Part shown: one piece after another, positions 1-10,049 of the stretch
Layout of the letters: the number at the start of each line of letters is the position of its first letter
Numbering within the stretch: the first letter of the stretch is position 1
DNA from: Trinickia diaoshuihuensis
GTDB lineage: Bacteria; Pseudomonadota; Gammaproteobacteria; Burkholderiales; Burkholderiaceae
DNA length: 43,690 nucleotides
Reading direction: 5' to 3'
Assembly: GCF_003390925.1 (NCBI RefSeq)
Contig: NZ_QUBS01000068.1
Location: forward strand, 1 to 43,690
The notes under the pieces: generated by a model
Told to the model about the DNA's origin: nothing
The model's database searches: none
What the model saw: only the letters and a program-made list of their open reading frames with translations
Made by a program: the position numbers and the translations under genes

Positions 1-1752
1 CCCGGCGCAGCCGCGGCCGGCGCGCTGCAAGGCGCCGGCGCGGGCTCGGCCGGCGGCGCCGAGTTCGGTGGTTTCGCTCAGCGGCTTTCGTCGCTCTCGC
101 AGATGCGCGGCAATCCGCGCGCGCCGCTCATCGTCGCCGTTGCGATCGTCGTGGCCCTGGTGACCGCGCTCGTGCTCTGGAGCCGCACGCCCGACTACCG
201 CGTTCTTTATAGCGGCCTGTCCGACCAAGACGGCGGCACCATTATTGCCGCGCTGCAGCAAGCGAACGTGCCCTATAAGCTGTCGGAAGGCGGTTCCGCG
301 ATTCTCGTGCCGTCCGAGCAAGTGAACGACGTGCGCCTGAAGCTCGCCTCGCAAGGCCTGCCCAAGAGCGGGTCGGTCGGCATGGAACTGATGGACAACG
401 AAAAGTTCGGGATCAGCCAATTCGCCGAGCAAGTCAACTATCAGCGCGCGCTCGAAGGCGAACTCGAACGCACGATTCAATCGATCTCGGTCGTGCGCCA
501 AGCGCGCGTGCACCTCGCCATTCCGAAGCCCACGGTCTTCGTGCGCGATCGCGAGGCGCCCACGGCGTCGGTGCTCGTGAACCTTTATCCGGGCCGGATG
601 CTCGACGAAGGCCAAGTCTCGGCAATCACCCATATGGTGGCATCGAGCGTCGCCGACTTGCCCGTCAAGAACGTGACGATCGTCGACCAGGACGGCACGC
701 TGCTGACGCAGGCCGCCTCGCTCTCGGGCCTGGACGCCACGCAACTGAAATACGTCCAGCAAGTCGAGCACAACACGCAGCAGCGGATCGACGCGATTTT
801 GGCGCCGCTGTTCGGCGCGGGCAATGCCCACTCGCAAGTGAGCGCCGACATCGACTTCTCGCAGCAAGAACAAACGGCCGAAACCTACGGTCCGAACGGC
901 AACCCGCAGCAGGCGGCGATCCGCAGCCAGCAAACGAGCCAAGCGACCGACATGACGCAAAGCGGCGCCTCGGGCGTGCCGGGCGCGCTGTCGAACACCC
1001 CGCCGCAGCCGGCCTCCGCCCCGATCGTCGCGGCGAGCGGCGCGCAAGCCACGGGCGTGACGACGACGCCGGTCAGCGAGCGCAAGGACGCCACGACGAA
1101 CTACGAGCTCGACAAGCGCGTGAGCCACGTCGAACAGGCCAAGGGCGGCGTCAAGCGTCTGTCGGCGGCGGTCGTCATCAACTACCAGCGCGTCGTCGAT
1201 GCCAAGGGCCACGCGAGCATGCAGCCGCTCACGCCCGAGAAACTCGCGCAAGTCACTCAGCTCGTGAAGGACGCGATGGGTTACGACGTCAAGCGGGGCG
1301 ACTCGGTCAACATCGTGAACGCGACGTTCACGGCCGAAACCGACCCGCTGGCAAACCTGCCGTGGTGGAAGCAGCCGCAGATCATGTCGCTCGCGATCAC
1401 CGCCGCTAAGTGGCTCGGCATCGGCCTCGTCGCCCTGGTTTTGTATCTGGTCATGATCAAGCCCGCGATGCGGCGCGCGTTCCCCCCGCCGGCCGAGACG
1501 CAAGCGGCCGACGGCTCGGGCGCCGGCGGCATGCTGGACGGCCCCGGCGAGCCCGTGCTGCTCGACGGAGGCTCGCCCTCGCCGGTCACGACGGCGATCG
1601 AGCTCGACAACGACATGGAGCAAAACCTCCTGGCGTTCGAAAGCGAGAAGCACAAGTTCGAACGGAACCTCGACTACGCGCGGACCATCGCGCGCAAGGA
1701 TCCGAAGATCGTAGCGACTGTTGTCAAGAATTGGGTGTCCGATGAGCGCTGA
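1..1752 (+). CDS. fliF: FliF, flagellar MS-ring protein (5' end outside window)
   Basis: FliF forms the inner-membrane MS ring on which the rod, export gate and C ring assemble. The frame is open to the left edge (the first codons read PGAAAAGALQ), so the N-terminus lies outside; the ATG at 103 is internal, within the QMRGNPRAP segment just before the first membrane helix (about nt 121-183). The ring-building periplasmic domains follow, then a Gln/Ser/Ala-rich stretch (about nt 880-1080), a second membrane helix (about nt 1396-1464) and a C-terminal tail ending KIVATVVKNWVSDER, the segment that binds FliG in this family. The last 11 nt overlap fliG. Identity is clear; only the start is missing. 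Confidence 0.97.
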   Translation, partial: PGAAAAGALQGAGAGSAGGAEFGGFAQRLSSLSQMRGNPRAPLIVAVAIVVALVTALVLWSRTPDYRVLYSGLSDQDGGTIIAALQQANVPYKLSEGGSAILVPSEQVNDVRLKLASQGLPKSGSVGMELMDNEKFGISQFAEQVNYQRALEGELERTIQSISVVRQARVHLAIPKPTVFVRDREAPTASVLVNLYPGRMLDEGQVSAITHMVASSVADLPVKNVTIVDQDGTLLTQAASLSGLDATQLKYVQQVEHNTQQRIDAILAPLFGAGNAHSQVSADIDFSQQEQTAETYGPNGNPQQAAIRSQQTSQATDMTQSGASGVPGALSNTPPQPASAPIVAASGAQATGVTTTPVSERKDATTNYELDKRVSHVEQAKGGVKRLSAAVVINYQRVVDAKGHASMQPLTPEKLAQVTQLVKDAMGYDVKRGDSVNIVNATFTAETDPLANLPWWKQPQIMSLAITAAKWLGIGLVALVLYLVMIKPAMRRAFPPPAETQAADGSGAGGMLDGPGEPVLLDGGSPSPVTTAIELDNDMEQNLLAFESEKHKFERNLDYARTIARKDPKIVATVVKNWVSDER

Positions 1753-2737
1753 AGGAGTTACGAAGAGCGCGCTTCTGCTGATGTCGATCGGCGAAGAAGA
1801 AGCCGCTGAAGTTTTCAAGTTTCTCGCGCCGCGCGAAGTGCAGAAGATCGGCGCCGCCATGGCCGCGCTCAAGAACGTGACGCGCGAGCAGGTCGAACAC
1901 GTCTTGCAAGACTTCGTCAAGGAAGCCGAGCAGCACACGGCGATGTCGCTCGATTCGAACGACTACATCCGCTCCGTGCTCACCAAGGCGCTCGGCGAGG
2001 ACAAGGCCGGCGTGCTGATCGACCGGATCTTGCAAGGCAGCGACACGAGCGGCATCGAAGGGCTCAAGTGGATGGACTCGCCCGCCGTGGCCGAGCTCAT
2101 CAAGAACGAGCACCCGCAGATCATCGCGACGATCCTCGTGCACCTGGATCGCGACCAAGCCTCGGAAATCGCCGCTTGCTTCACCGAGCGGCTGCGCAAC
2201 GACGTGCTGCTGCGGATCGCCACGCTCGACGGGATTCAGCCCGCCGCGCTGCGCGAACTCGACGATGTGCTCACGGGCTTGCTCTCGGGCAGCGACAACC
2301 TGAAGCGCAGCCCGATGGGCGGTATCCGGACGGCGGCCGAAATCCTGAACTTCATGCCGAGCGTGCACGAGGAATCGATTCTCGAGAACGTGCGCCAGTA
2401 CGACGCGGATCTCGCGCAAAAGATCATCGATCAGATGTTCGTGTTCGAAAACCTGCTCGACCTCGAAGACCGCGCGATTCAGTTGCTGCTCAAGGAAGTG
2501 GAGTCGGAAGCGCTCATCATCTCGCTCAAGGGCGCGCCGCCCGCGCTGCGTCAGAAGTTCCTCTCGAACATGTCGCAGCGTGCGGCCGAGTTGCTCGCCG
2601 AAGATCTCGACGCACGCGGTCCGGTGCGCGTCTCGGAAGTGGAAACGCAGCAGCGCCGTATCTTGCAGATCGTGCGCAACCTGGCCGAAAGCGGCCAGAT
2701 CGTAATCGGTGGAAAGGCGGAAGATGCATATGTCTGA
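1742..2737 (+). CDS. fliG: FliG, flagellar motor switch protein
   Basis: FliG is the rotor protein that contacts the stator and sets rotation direction. The product is 331 aa, the usual length. The start is ATG 1742 (MSAEGVTKSALL), inside the end of fliF; a longer in-frame start upstream is less likely because family members begin here. The EHPQ motif lies at 123-126 and the MFVF hinge at 232-235. The C-terminal torque helix keeps charged residues K263, R280, E287 and D288, matching K264, R281, D288 and D289 of E. coli by position. The 11-nt overlap with fliF suggests translational coupling, which would keep ring and switch proteins in proportion. Confidence 0.97.
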   Translation: MSAEGVTKSALLLMSIGEEEAAEVFKFLAPREVQKIGAAMAALKNVTREQVEHVLQDFVKEAEQHTAMSLDSNDYIRSVLTKALGEDKAGVLIDRILQGSDTSGIEGLKWMDSPAVAELIKNEHPQIIATILVHLDRDQASEIAACFTERLRNDVLLRIATLDGIQPAALRELDDVLTGLLSGSDNLKRSPMGGIRTAAEILNFMPSVHEESILENVRQYDADLAQKIIDQMFVFENLLDLEDRAIQLLLKEVESEALIISLKGAPPALRQKFLSNMSQRAAELLAEDLDARGPVRVSEVETQQRRILQIVRNLAESGQIVIGGKAEDAYV

Positions 2738-3398
2738 TTCAGGCCGTTCGGACAAGAAGCCCGTCTCGGCGTACCAGCGCTGGGAGATGGCTTCGTTCGA
2801 CCCGCCGCCGCCGCCCGATCCCGTCCGCGAAAACAAGCTCGCGCAGGAAATCCAGCGCATTCGTGCGGCCGCCCATCAGCAAGGACTCGCCTCCGGGCAC
2901 GTCGCCGGCCAAGCGATCGGCTACCAAGCCGGCTTCGACCAAGGTCATGCGCAAGGGCTCGAAAAAGGCCGGCAGGAAGCGCATGCCGAAGCCGCGCGGC
3001 TCGCGGGTTTGGCCGATGCGTTCAAGGCCGCGCTCGACGGCGCCCAAGCCGAAATGGCGGAATCGCTGGTCGCGCTTGCGATCGACATCGCGCAGCAGGT
3101 CGTGCGCCAGCACGTCGCGCACGATCCGGCCGCCGTCATCGCCGCGGCCCGCGAGGTGCTCGCCGCGGAGCCGGCGCTGTCCGGCGCGCCGCAACTGATC
3201 GTCAACCCGGCCGACTTGCCGATCGTCGAAGCCTATTTGAAAGACGAACTCGACACACTCGGCTGGAACGTCCGTACCGACGTGGCGGTGGAGCGCGGCG
3301 GGTGCCGCGCGCAGGCAGCCACCGGTGAAATCGACGCCACGATCGGCACGCGCTGGCAGCGTGTCGTCGCCGCGCTCGGCAAGGTGAGTCAATGGTAA
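2724..3398 (+). CDS. fliH: FliH, flagellar export ATPase regulator/stator
   Basis: FliH binds and restrains the FliI ATPase and links it to the C ring and export gate. The product is about 224 aa from ATG 2724; ATG 2730 is a second candidate. A purine-rich stretch (GGAAAGG, 2711-2717) is spaced best for 2724. After a proline-rich patch (27-33) come glycines at every fourth residue (58, 62, 66, 70, 74, 78, 82), the GxxxG helix repeat typical of FliH/YscL. The C-terminal half is the V-ATPase-subunit-E-like domain that binds FliI. It overlaps fliG by 14 nt and fliI by 7 nt. Confidence 0.93.
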   Translation: MHMSDSGRSDKKPVSAYQRWEMASFDPPPPPDPVRENKLAQEIQRIRAAAHQQGLASGHVAGQAIGYQAGFDQGHAQGLEKGRQEAHAEAARLAGLADAFKAALDGAQAEMAESLVALAIDIAQQVVRQHVAHDPAAVIAAAREVLAAEPALSGAPQLIVNPADLPIVEAYLKDELDTLGWNVRTDVAVERGGCRAQAATGEIDATIGTRWQRVVAALGKVSQW

Positions 3399-5071
3399 AT
3401 CCCGCTCCGACCGTCGAATCGCTGCGCGCAAGCGGGCTGTCGCCGCTCGAAATCGAACTCGCGCTGGCGTCGTTCGGGCCGGAGGCCGCGCAGCCAACGC
3501 GGCCGGCCGCCGATACGCATACCGGCGAAGGCGGCTCGAGCTTCGACCCCGCCGGCGAATTGGCGACGATCGACGCGATCGATGCGATCACCAAGGCGGC
3601 GGCCCAGGAGAGCGCGCCCGCTGCCGCCCACACGCCGCAGCCGAGCGCCTCGCGCGCATCCGCTGCGCCCGTTCCGTTCACGCCCGATCCGGCCTTGGCG
3701 AACAATCGCCATCTGGCCGCTTGGCGCACGCGTCTCGATACGTTGCGCGAGCGCAGCGCGCTAGCGCGGCCGCTATCGACGTGCGGGCGCCTCACGCGCG
3801 CCGCGGGGCTCGTGCTCGAAGCCGTGGGCATGCGCATGGCCGTCGGCGCCGAATGCCTGATCGAATTGCCGCCCGGCAGCACCGCGCCGATGGCCGAAGC
3901 CGAAGTGGTGGGTTTCGCGGGCGACCGCCTCTTTCTGATGCCGACGACCGAGTTCGCGGGCCTGCTGCCCGGCGCACGCGTCTATCCGCGCGAAAGCGCC
4001 CCCGTCGCCGATCCGCTCGCGGGCGCCAAGCGCCTGCCCGTCGGCTGGGGCATGCTCGGGCGCGTCGTCGATTCGTCGGGCCGTCCGCTCGACGGCCTCG
4101 GTCCGCTCGACACCGGCGCCGATGCGCCGCTGTCGGCACCGTCGATCAACCCGCTGCAGCGCGAGCCGATTCACAAAGTGCTCGACGTCGGCGTGCGCGC
4201 GATCAACTCGCTGTTGACGGTCGGACGCGGTCAGCGCATGGGCTTGTTCGCCGGCTCGGGCGTGGGTAAGTCGGTACTGCTCGGCACGATGGCGCGCTAC
4301 ACGAGCGCCGAGGTGATCGTGATCGGGCTCATCGGTGAGCGCGGCCGCGAAGTGAAGGAATTCATCGAGCAAATCCTCGGCGAGGACGGGCTCGCCCGTT
4401 CGGTCGTCGTGGCGGCGCCGGCCGACGTCTCCCCGCTCATGCGGATGCAAGGCGCAACGTACGCCACCTCGCTCGCCGAGTACTTCCGCGATCAAGGCAA
4501 GCACGTGCTGCTCTTGATGGATTCGCTCACGCGTTATGCCATGGCGCAACGCGAGATCGCGCTGGCGATCGGCGAGCCGCCCGCGACGAAAGGCTATCCG
4601 CCCTCCGTCTTCGCCAAGTTGCCCGCGCTCGTCGAGCGTACCGGCAACGGTCCGGCGGGCGGCGGCTCGATCACGGCGTTCTACACCGTGCTCACCGAAG
4701 GCGACGACCAGCAAGACCCTATCGCCGACTCGGCGCGCGCGATCCTCGACGGCCATATCGTGCTGTCGCGCGCGCTCGCCGAGGCGGGCCATTATCCGGC
4801 GATCGACATCGAAGCCTCGATCAGCCGGGCGATGACGGCGCTCATCGACGAGAAGCATCTGGACCGCGTACGGCTGTTCAAGCAGATGTTGTCGCGTTAT
4901 CAGCGCAATCGCGATTTGATCAACGTGGGGGCCTATTCGAGCGGACGCGATGCGCTGCTCGACCGGGCGATCGCGCTGTATCCGCGCATCGAGGCGTTTT
5001 TACAGCAGGGCTTTCGCGAATGTGCACCGTTCGACGAAAGTCTCACCATGCTCGATGCGCTGTTCCAATGA
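3392..5071 (+). CDS. fliI: FliI, flagellum-specific export ATPase
   Basis: FliI is the hexameric ATPase at the base of the flagellar type III export apparatus. The product is 559 aa, about 100 residues longer than E. coli FliI (457 aa); the surplus is a low-complexity Ala/Pro-rich N-terminus (about 30-105). Walker A GSGVGKS is at 288-294 and Walker B LLLMDS has its Asp at 377. The F1-beta-like core is complete to the end. The start codon overlaps the fliH stop. ATP hydrolysis and export coupling are inferred from the family; the motifs are intact. Confidence 0.96.
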   Translation: MVNPAPTVESLRASGLSPLEIELALASFGPEAAQPTRPAADTHTGEGGSSFDPAGELATIDAIDAITKAAAQESAPAAAHTPQPSASRASAAPVPFTPDPALANNRHLAAWRTRLDTLRERSALARPLSTCGRLTRAAGLVLEAVGMRMAVGAECLIELPPGSTAPMAEAEVVGFAGDRLFLMPTTEFAGLLPGARVYPRESAPVADPLAGAKRLPVGWGMLGRVVDSSGRPLDGLGPLDTGADAPLSAPSINPLQREPIHKVLDVGVRAINSLLTVGRGQRMGLFAGSGVGKSVLLGTMARYTSAEVIVIGLIGERGREVKEFIEQILGEDGLARSVVVAAPADVSPLMRMQGATYATSLAEYFRDQGKHVLLLMDSLTRYAMAQREIALAIGEPPATKGYPPSVFAKLPALVERTGNGPAGGGSITAFYTVLTEGDDQQDPIADSARAILDGHIVLSRALAEAGHYPAIDIEASISRAMTALIDEKHLDRVRLFKQMLSRYQRNRDLINVGAYSSGRDALLDRAIALYPRIEAFLQQGFRECAPFDESLTMLDALFQ

Positions 5072-5084
5072 GGAGTGCTAAGCG

Positions 5085-5537
5085 ATGGCGAATCATTTTC
5101 CGATCAAAACGCTAATCGACCTCGCGCAAAACGACGTCGATGCGGCGGCCAAGCAACTGGGCCGCGCGCAACGCGAGCGCGCGGACGTACAGGCGCAATT
5201 GGAATCGCTGGTGCGCTATCGCGACGAGTATCATGCGAACTTCTCCGCTTCGGCCCAGGCCGGCATGCCCGCCGGCAACTGGCGTAACTTCCAGGCGTTC
5301 ATCGATACGCTCGACGCGGCGATCGAACAACAGCGGCGCCTGCTTCAGGCAGCCACCTCGCGAGTCGAGGCGGCAAAGCCCGAATGGCAGCGTCAAAAGC
5401 AAAAGCTCGGCTCGTACGAAGTCTTGCAGGCCCGCGGCGAAGCAGCCGAGGCACGTGTCGCCGCGCGGCGCGAGCAGCGCGACGCCGATGAACACGCGGC
5501 CAAGATACTGCGGATGCGTCGCGAAAGTTTGAACTGA
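5085..5537 (+). CDS. fliJ: FliJ, export apparatus stalk/chaperone-escort protein
   Basis: FliJ is the gamma-subunit-like stalk of the FliI ring and helps recycle export chaperones. The product is 150 aa, the usual size, and almost wholly helical. Charged and Gln/Ala-rich heptads fit a long antiparallel coiled coil (about 8-60 and 70-145). The name rests on position right after fliI (13-nt gap) and on the FPIKTLIDLAQND N-terminus seen in betaproteobacterial FliJ. Confidence 0.9.
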   Translation: MANHFPIKTLIDLAQNDVDAAAKQLGRAQRERADVQAQLESLVRYRDEYHANFSASAQAGMPAGNWRNFQAFIDTLDAAIEQQRRLLQAATSRVEAAKPEWQRQKQKLGSYEVLQARGEAAEARVAARREQRDADEHAAKILRMRRESLN

Positions 5538-5604
5538 ACCGGAATCGAATCGGCCGGCCCGCGCACGAGCGCATGGCCTGGCCGACGCACACAAAGGCAT
5601 AGCC

Positions 5605-7113
5605 ATGTCGCCCATCTCTCTTCTCGGGTCTCTCACGGGTACGCCGGGCTCCTCGTCCGGCGGCGCCCGCGCGAATACGCCGGCCGTCGCCCCGTTCTCG
5701 CAGACCTTGCAGCAAAGCGTAAACGCGCAGCAACAAGCGGCGCAATCGGCTCAATCCGCCCAGCCGGCCGGGTCGGCGCAGTCCGGCGCGAACGCGTCGT
5801 CATCGACTAGCGCTCAGAACAACGCCGCATCTCAGCAAGCTTCAACTCAGAACGCGGCGAACGGCGGTGCGTCGAGTGGCGCCGACAGTGCCGCCAATGC
5901 CTCGTCGAACGCGCCCGCGAGCGACGGCACGCCGTCCTCGCAAGCGAGCACGGGCACGAAGAGCAGCGACGCGTCGTCGAACGCGCAGCAGCAAAGCGAC
6001 CAAGATCAAAACGCGGCAGCCGCCGCGGCCGGCAGCGCTCAAGCGCAAGCCGCGGCCGCCGCCCAAGCCGCCGCGCAAACCGCGGCTCAGCAGGCGCTGG
6101 CCGCCGCCGGCACGGCCACGCCGAGCCCCGCCGATGGCTCGACGAACACGACAGGTACGGTGGGCGCAACGGGCAAATCCGCCGAACCGAAGACGGTGCG
6201 CGCGGCGCTCGAAGCGGCGCTCGCAGCCCAGATGGGCATGCAAGGCGCGGCGGCCAGCGGCGCTGCAGCGGGAGCGGGCGGCGCGCAGGTGCTCGGCAAC
6301 GACGGCAACACGGGCGCGACGGGCAACCTCGCCAACGGCACGGGTTCGCTGCCGCTCAACGCCAAGCTCGTGGGTACGCTGACGGGCGACGGCAAGAACG
6401 CCACCGCCCAGGCGATCAGCGCGGCCGCCTCGCAAGCGGCCAAAGCCGGCGCGGGCGCTACGGCGTCCCCCGACAGCGCGGCGCTCGCCACGGCCCAAGC
6501 GCTCGCGGGCGGCGGCGACGCAACCGCCGCGCTCGCCACGCTCAAGGACAACGCCGAGGCGGCGCGCAGCGCGCTCGCCGCCACGCAGGCAGGCTCGGCC
6601 GCGAGCATGGCCAGCGCCGGCGCTCAAGCCATGGCGACCTCGCCGAACGCCGCGGCAGCGGCGGCCTCGCTCGCGCCGCAAGTGGGCACGCCCGATTGGG
6701 AAGATGCGCTGAGCCAAAAGGTCGTGTTCCTCTCGAACGCGCACCAGCAAAGCGCCGAGCTCACACTCAATCCGCCCGATCTCGGCCCGCTCCAGGTCGT
6801 GCTGCAAGTGGCCGACAACCACGCCCATGCGCTGTTCGTCTCGCAGCACCAGCAGGTGCGCGAAGCGGTCGAAGCCGCGCTGCCCAAGCTGCGCGACGCG
6901 CTGGAGGCCGGCGGCCTCGGTCTTGGCAGCGCGAGCGTCAGCGATGGTTTCGCCCGTCAGGCAAGCCAGCAGCAAGCCGGCAATCAAAGCGGCGGCGGCA
7001 ACGGGCGGCGGACGGGATCCGGCTCCGGCGACGGCGGCGCCGACGCGACGGTGACCGCCTCGGCGTCGATCGCCACGCGACGCACGGTCGGTCTCGTCGA
7101 TACGTTCGCTTAA
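5605..7113 (+). CDS. fliK: FliK, hook-length control protein
   Basis: FliK is the exported ruler that measures the hook and switches export specificity through FlhB. The product is 502 aa. Residues about 20-380 are low-complexity Ala/Gln/Ser/Asn/Gly sequence with few hydrophobic or charged residues, as expected for a disordered ruler. The conserved C-terminal domain (about 370-450) holds the ELTLNPPDLGPLQV strand and the HQQVREAVEAALPKLRDAL helix. A Gly/Ser/Arg-rich tail follows. The variable region is poor for homology searches, so identity rests on the C-terminal domain and gene order. Confidence 0.94.
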   Translation: MSPISLLGSLTGTPGSSSGGARANTPAVAPFSQTLQQSVNAQQQAAQSAQSAQPAGSAQSGANASSSTSAQNNAASQQASTQNAANGGASSGADSAANASSNAPASDGTPSSQASTGTKSSDASSNAQQQSDQDQNAAAAAAGSAQAQAAAAAQAAAQTAAQQALAAAGTATPSPADGSTNTTGTVGATGKSAEPKTVRAALEAALAAQMGMQGAAASGAAAGAGGAQVLGNDGNTGATGNLANGTGSLPLNAKLVGTLTGDGKNATAQAISAAASQAAKAGAGATASPDSAALATAQALAGGGDATAALATLKDNAEAARSALAATQAGSAASMASAGAQAMATSPNAAAAAASLAPQVGTPDWEDALSQKVVFLSNAHQQSAELTLNPPDLGPLQVVLQVADNHAHALFVSQHQQVREAVEAALPKLRDALEAGGLGLGSASVSDGFARQASQQQAGNQSGGGNGRRTGSGSGDGGADATVTASASIATRRTVGLVDTFA

Positions 7114-7402
7114 ATACGCGGCTGCGCGCCGATTCGCGTCTCGGCGGCCGACCGCCGGGCGCGGCGCGCTCGTGCCCGCCGCACTCGGCCCGGGCAAGAA
7201 TCGGCCATCCGCGCGCGGGCGCCCTCGCGCGTTCCGGATCCGTCCCATGGATCCAGCCTATCGCACCCCGTTTTTCCGCCCCGGCGCGCTTGCTTCCGGC
7301 TTAAACGGATGAGATGGCGTCGAATGTCCCTTCTTTTCGGCTTATCGCTAGAGCCCGGTATAGCCAACAATTCACCTTACCGCACTTACGCAAAGCATTG
7401 TC

Positions 7403-7903
7403 ATGGCATCCACGACCGCAGCTCAGCAGACCGTCGACGTTCCCGCGAAAAAGGGCAAGCTCAAACGCATCATCGTGATCGTTTTGATCGCGCTCGTCGC
7501 GGCGGGCGCCGCCGCCGCGGGCATGTACTTTTTTCTGCTCAAGAACGGCGTCGGCAACGGCAAACCCGTACCGCCGCCCCCGCCGCCCCCGCCGGTGTTC
7601 TTCGCGCTCGACCCGATGACGGTCAATCTGCTGTCCGACGACGGCCAGCATTACCTGCGCGTCGGCCTGTCGCTGAAGCTTTCCGACGCGAAAATCCAGG
7701 AGGCGCTCACGCTGCACATGCCCGAGATCCGCAGCCGCATCTTGCTCGACCTGTCGAACAAGCATCCGGAAGATCTGCAGACGCTCGACGGCAAGCGCGC
7801 GCTGGCGCAAGAGTTGAAGACACTGATTGAAAAGCCGACCGACGCGAGCGAGCCGCCGGTCCACGTTCAAGAAGTGCTCTTCACGGAATTCGTGGTCCAG
7901 TAG
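7403..7903 (+). CDS. fliL: FliL, flagellar basal-body-associated protein
   Basis: FliL is a single-pass inner-membrane protein around the stator that supports torque. The product is 166 aa: a Lys-rich cytoplasmic N-terminus, one membrane helix (about 22-47), a run of eight prolines (55-62), then the periplasmic FliL domain ending LFTEFVVQ. It opens the second fli transcript block. The 289-bp gap after fliK (7114-7402) holds no convincing gene. It contains two GGATCC sites that can pair (7236-7241 and 7249-7254) and a TATAGC hexamer near 7360 that could be a -10, without a good -35. Promoter placement is a guess. Confidence 0.93.
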   Translation: MASTTAAQQTVDVPAKKGKLKRIIVIVLIALVAAGAAAAGMYFFLLKNGVGNGKPVPPPPPPPPVFFALDPMTVNLLSDDGQHYLRVGLSLKLSDAKIQEALTLHMPEIRSRILLDLSNKHPEDLQTLDGKRALAQELKTLIEKPTDASEPPVHVQEVLFTEFVVQ

Positions 7904-7985
7904 TGCGCAAGGTCCGGCCCGGCGCCGGACCGAACGTGCCACTTTAGGCGTTACTCACAACCGCAATACAGGGACGAGCAAAGCG

Positions 7986-8987
7986 ATGGGCCACGAAGAG
8001 TTCATGTCCCAAGAGGAAGTCGATGCACTCCTCAAGGGCGTAACCGGCGAATCCGATGCCGACACCGAGAGTCGCGAGAAGGCGGGCGTACGCCCGTACA
8101 ACATCGCCACGCAGGAGCGGATCGTCCGCGGCCGGATGCCCGGCCTCGAGATCATCAACGAGCGCTTCGCGCGGCTCTTGCGTCTCGGCATCTTCAATTT
8201 CATGCGCCGCACCGCCGAAATTTCGGTCGGTCCGGTCAAAGTACTGAAGTACAGCGAATTCACACGTAATCTGCCGATTCCGACGAACCTGAACCTCGTG
8301 CACGTCAAGCCGCTGCGCGGCACGTCGCTGTTCGTGTTCGATCCGAATCTCGTGTTTTTCGTCGTCGACAATCTGTTCGGCGGCGACGGCCGGTTCCATA
8401 CGCGCGTCGAAGGGCGCGACTTCACGGCGACCGAACAGCGAATCATCGGCAAGCTGCTCAATCTCGTGTTCGAGCATTACACGACGGCTTGGAAGAGCGT
8501 GCGGCCGCTGCAGTTCGAGTTCATGCGTTCGGAGATGCACACGCAGTTCGCCAACGTGGCCACGCCGAACGAAATCGTCATCGTCACGCAGTTCTCGATC
8601 GAGTTCGGCCCGACGGGCGGCACGCTGCATATTTGCATGCCGTACTCGATGATCGAGCCGATCCGCGACGTGCTGACCTCGCCGATCCAGGGCGAAGCGC
8701 TCGAAGTCGATCGCCGCTGGATCCGCGTGCTGTCGAAACAGGTGCAGGCGGCCGAGGTCGAGCTGACGGCCGATCTGGCGCAGATCCCGGTGACGTTCGA
8801 GGACATCCTGAACATGCGCGCGGGCGACGTGCTGCCGATCAATATTCCAGAAAACATCGTTGCCAAGGTCGACGGCGTGCCCGTCATGGAATGCGGCTAC
8901 GGAATCTTCAATGGTCAATATGCGTTGCGCGTGCAAAAAATGATCAGCGCAGCGGAAAACACGATTAAGGAAACGGATTATGAGTGA
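7986..8987 (+). CDS. fliM: FliM, flagellar motor switch protein
   Basis: FliM is the C-ring protein that binds CheY-P and reverses the motor. The product is 333 aa from ATG 7986 (MGHEEFMSQEEV); a longer in-frame ORF begins at 7827 inside fliL but carries no FliM-like sequence. The N-terminal SQEEVDALL segment (8-16) is the CheY-P docking motif. A CheC-like middle domain (about 50-235) follows, then a C-terminal SpoA domain ending near AENTIKETDYE. Its last 8 nt overlap fliN. Confidence 0.96.
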   Translation: MGHEEFMSQEEVDALLKGVTGESDADTESREKAGVRPYNIATQERIVRGRMPGLEIINERFARLLRLGIFNFMRRTAEISVGPVKVLKYSEFTRNLPIPTNLNLVHVKPLRGTSLFVFDPNLVFFVVDNLFGGDGRFHTRVEGRDFTATEQRIIGKLLNLVFEHYTTAWKSVRPLQFEFMRSEMHTQFANVATPNEIVIVTQFSIEFGPTGGTLHICMPYSMIEPIRDVLTSPIQGEALEVDRRWIRVLSKQVQAAEVELTADLAQIPVTFEDILNMRAGDVLPINIPENIVAKVDGVPVMECGYGIFNGQYALRVQKMISAAENTIKETDYE

Positions 8988-9468
8988 TCTGAACGCGACG
9001 CCGGGCGAAGGCTCGGCCCAACTCGACGCGCAAATGGCCGCCATGGCCGCCGAGACGGTCAAAAGCACGGCCCCCGCCCCCGACGAGGAAGCGAGCCTGG
9101 ACGACTGGGCGGCCGCGCTGGCCGAGCAGAACACGAATCCGACGCCCGCGCCCGCCGCGGCCGGCGTGTTCCAGCCGCTGTCGAAAGTCGAATCGACCAC
9201 GACGCGCAACGACATCGACATGATCCTGGACATCCCCGTCCAGATGACGGTCGAGCTGGGGCGCACGAAAATTGCGATCCGCAATTTGCTGCAACTTGCG
9301 CAGGGTTCCGTCGTCGAACTCGACGGGATGGCCGGCGAGCCGATGGACGTGCTCGTGAACGGCTGTTTGATTGCGCAGGGCGAAGTCGTCGTGGTCAACG
9401 ACAAGTTCGGCATCCGGCTGACCGACATCATCACGCCGGCCGAACGCATTCGAAAACTGAACCGTTGA
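8980..9468 (+). CDS. fliN: FliN, flagellar motor switch protein
   Basis: FliN forms the base of the C ring with FliM and docks FliH. The product is 162 aa. The first 75 residues are a variable Ala/Glu-rich extension and the SpoA domain fills about 78-160 (DIPVQMTVELGRTKI, then VDVLVN-type strands). The ATG lies inside fliM, overlapping by 8 nt, and the TGA overlaps the fliO ATG as TGATG, so the series is probably translationally coupled. Confidence 0.96.
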   Translation: MSDLNATPGEGSAQLDAQMAAMAAETVKSTAPAPDEEASLDDWAAALAEQNTNPTPAPAAAGVFQPLSKVESTTTRNDIDMILDIPVQMTVELGRTKIAIRNLLQLAQGSVVELDGMAGEPMDVLVNGCLIAQGEVVVVNDKFGIRLTDIITPAERIRKLNR

Positions 9469-10049
9469 TGAAATCACGCTTGCACCGTGCGCCGCTCGAG
9501 CGGCGCGTGGCAGCAATCCTCCTCGCGGCACGCATCACCATGGCCGCCACGGCCGCCGCCGCATTCTCGGCTTTCGCGCCCCTGGCCGCGGCCGCCGACA
9601 TGAACGCGGTCAACAATGCCGCGAAAATCGCCTCGGGCGTGGGGGCGGGCACGGCCGTGCCGTCCGTCGGCGTGGGCGCGGTATTGCAAACGCTCGTCGG
9701 CTTGGCCGTCGTCGTGGCGCTCGTCTTTGCCTGCGCGTGGCTCGCCCGCCGCCTAGGTCTGCAGCCTTCCGGCCGCGGCCAGCTCGTGCGTACCGTCGGC
9801 GGGGTGTCGCTAGGCGGTAAGGAGCGCGTGGCCGTCGTCGAGATCGGCGATACCTGGCTCGTGCTCGGCGCGGCGCCCGGCAGCGTACGGCTGCTCCATA
9901 CGATGCCGGCGGCGAACGCCGGCGCCCCCGGCGGCGAAATCGATTCGCCCGAGGGCGCGATGCCCGGTACGTTCGGCGCGCGGTTTCGCTCGGCACTCGG
10001 CGGCGAAGCCAAAAAACGGTTTTCTCGGCCTTCGGGCGGAGGCAAGTAA
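9468..10049 (+). CDS. fliO: FliO, flagellar export gate assembly protein
   Basis: FliO helps FliP assemble the export gate and is not part of the final structure. The product is 193 aa from ATG 9468; the TTG one codon earlier is less likely. A hydrophobic segment at about 15-43 resembles a signal or first helix and a second lies near 65-85, followed by a short cytoplasmic FliO domain with GGVSLGGKERVAVVEIG. FliO is poorly conserved, so identity leans on position between fliN and fliP. Confidence 0.9.
   Translation: MKSRLHRAPLERRVAAILLAARITMAATAAAAFSAFAPLAAAADMNAVNNAAKIASGVGAGTAVPSVGVGAVLQTLVGLAVVVALVFACAWLARRLGLQPSGRGQLVRTVGGVSLGGKERVAVVEIGDTWLVLGAAPGSVRLLHTMPAANAGAPGGEIDSPEGAMPGTFGARFRSALGGEAKKRFSRPSGGGK

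Noticed and set aside
103-105. ATG 103 as the fliF start
   Set aside because: The frame is open to the window edge and codes for FliF-like sequence before this ATG; it is internal.
1724-2860. A 378-codon minus-strand open frame across fliG
   Set aside because: Antisense shadow of fliG; no domain resemblance.
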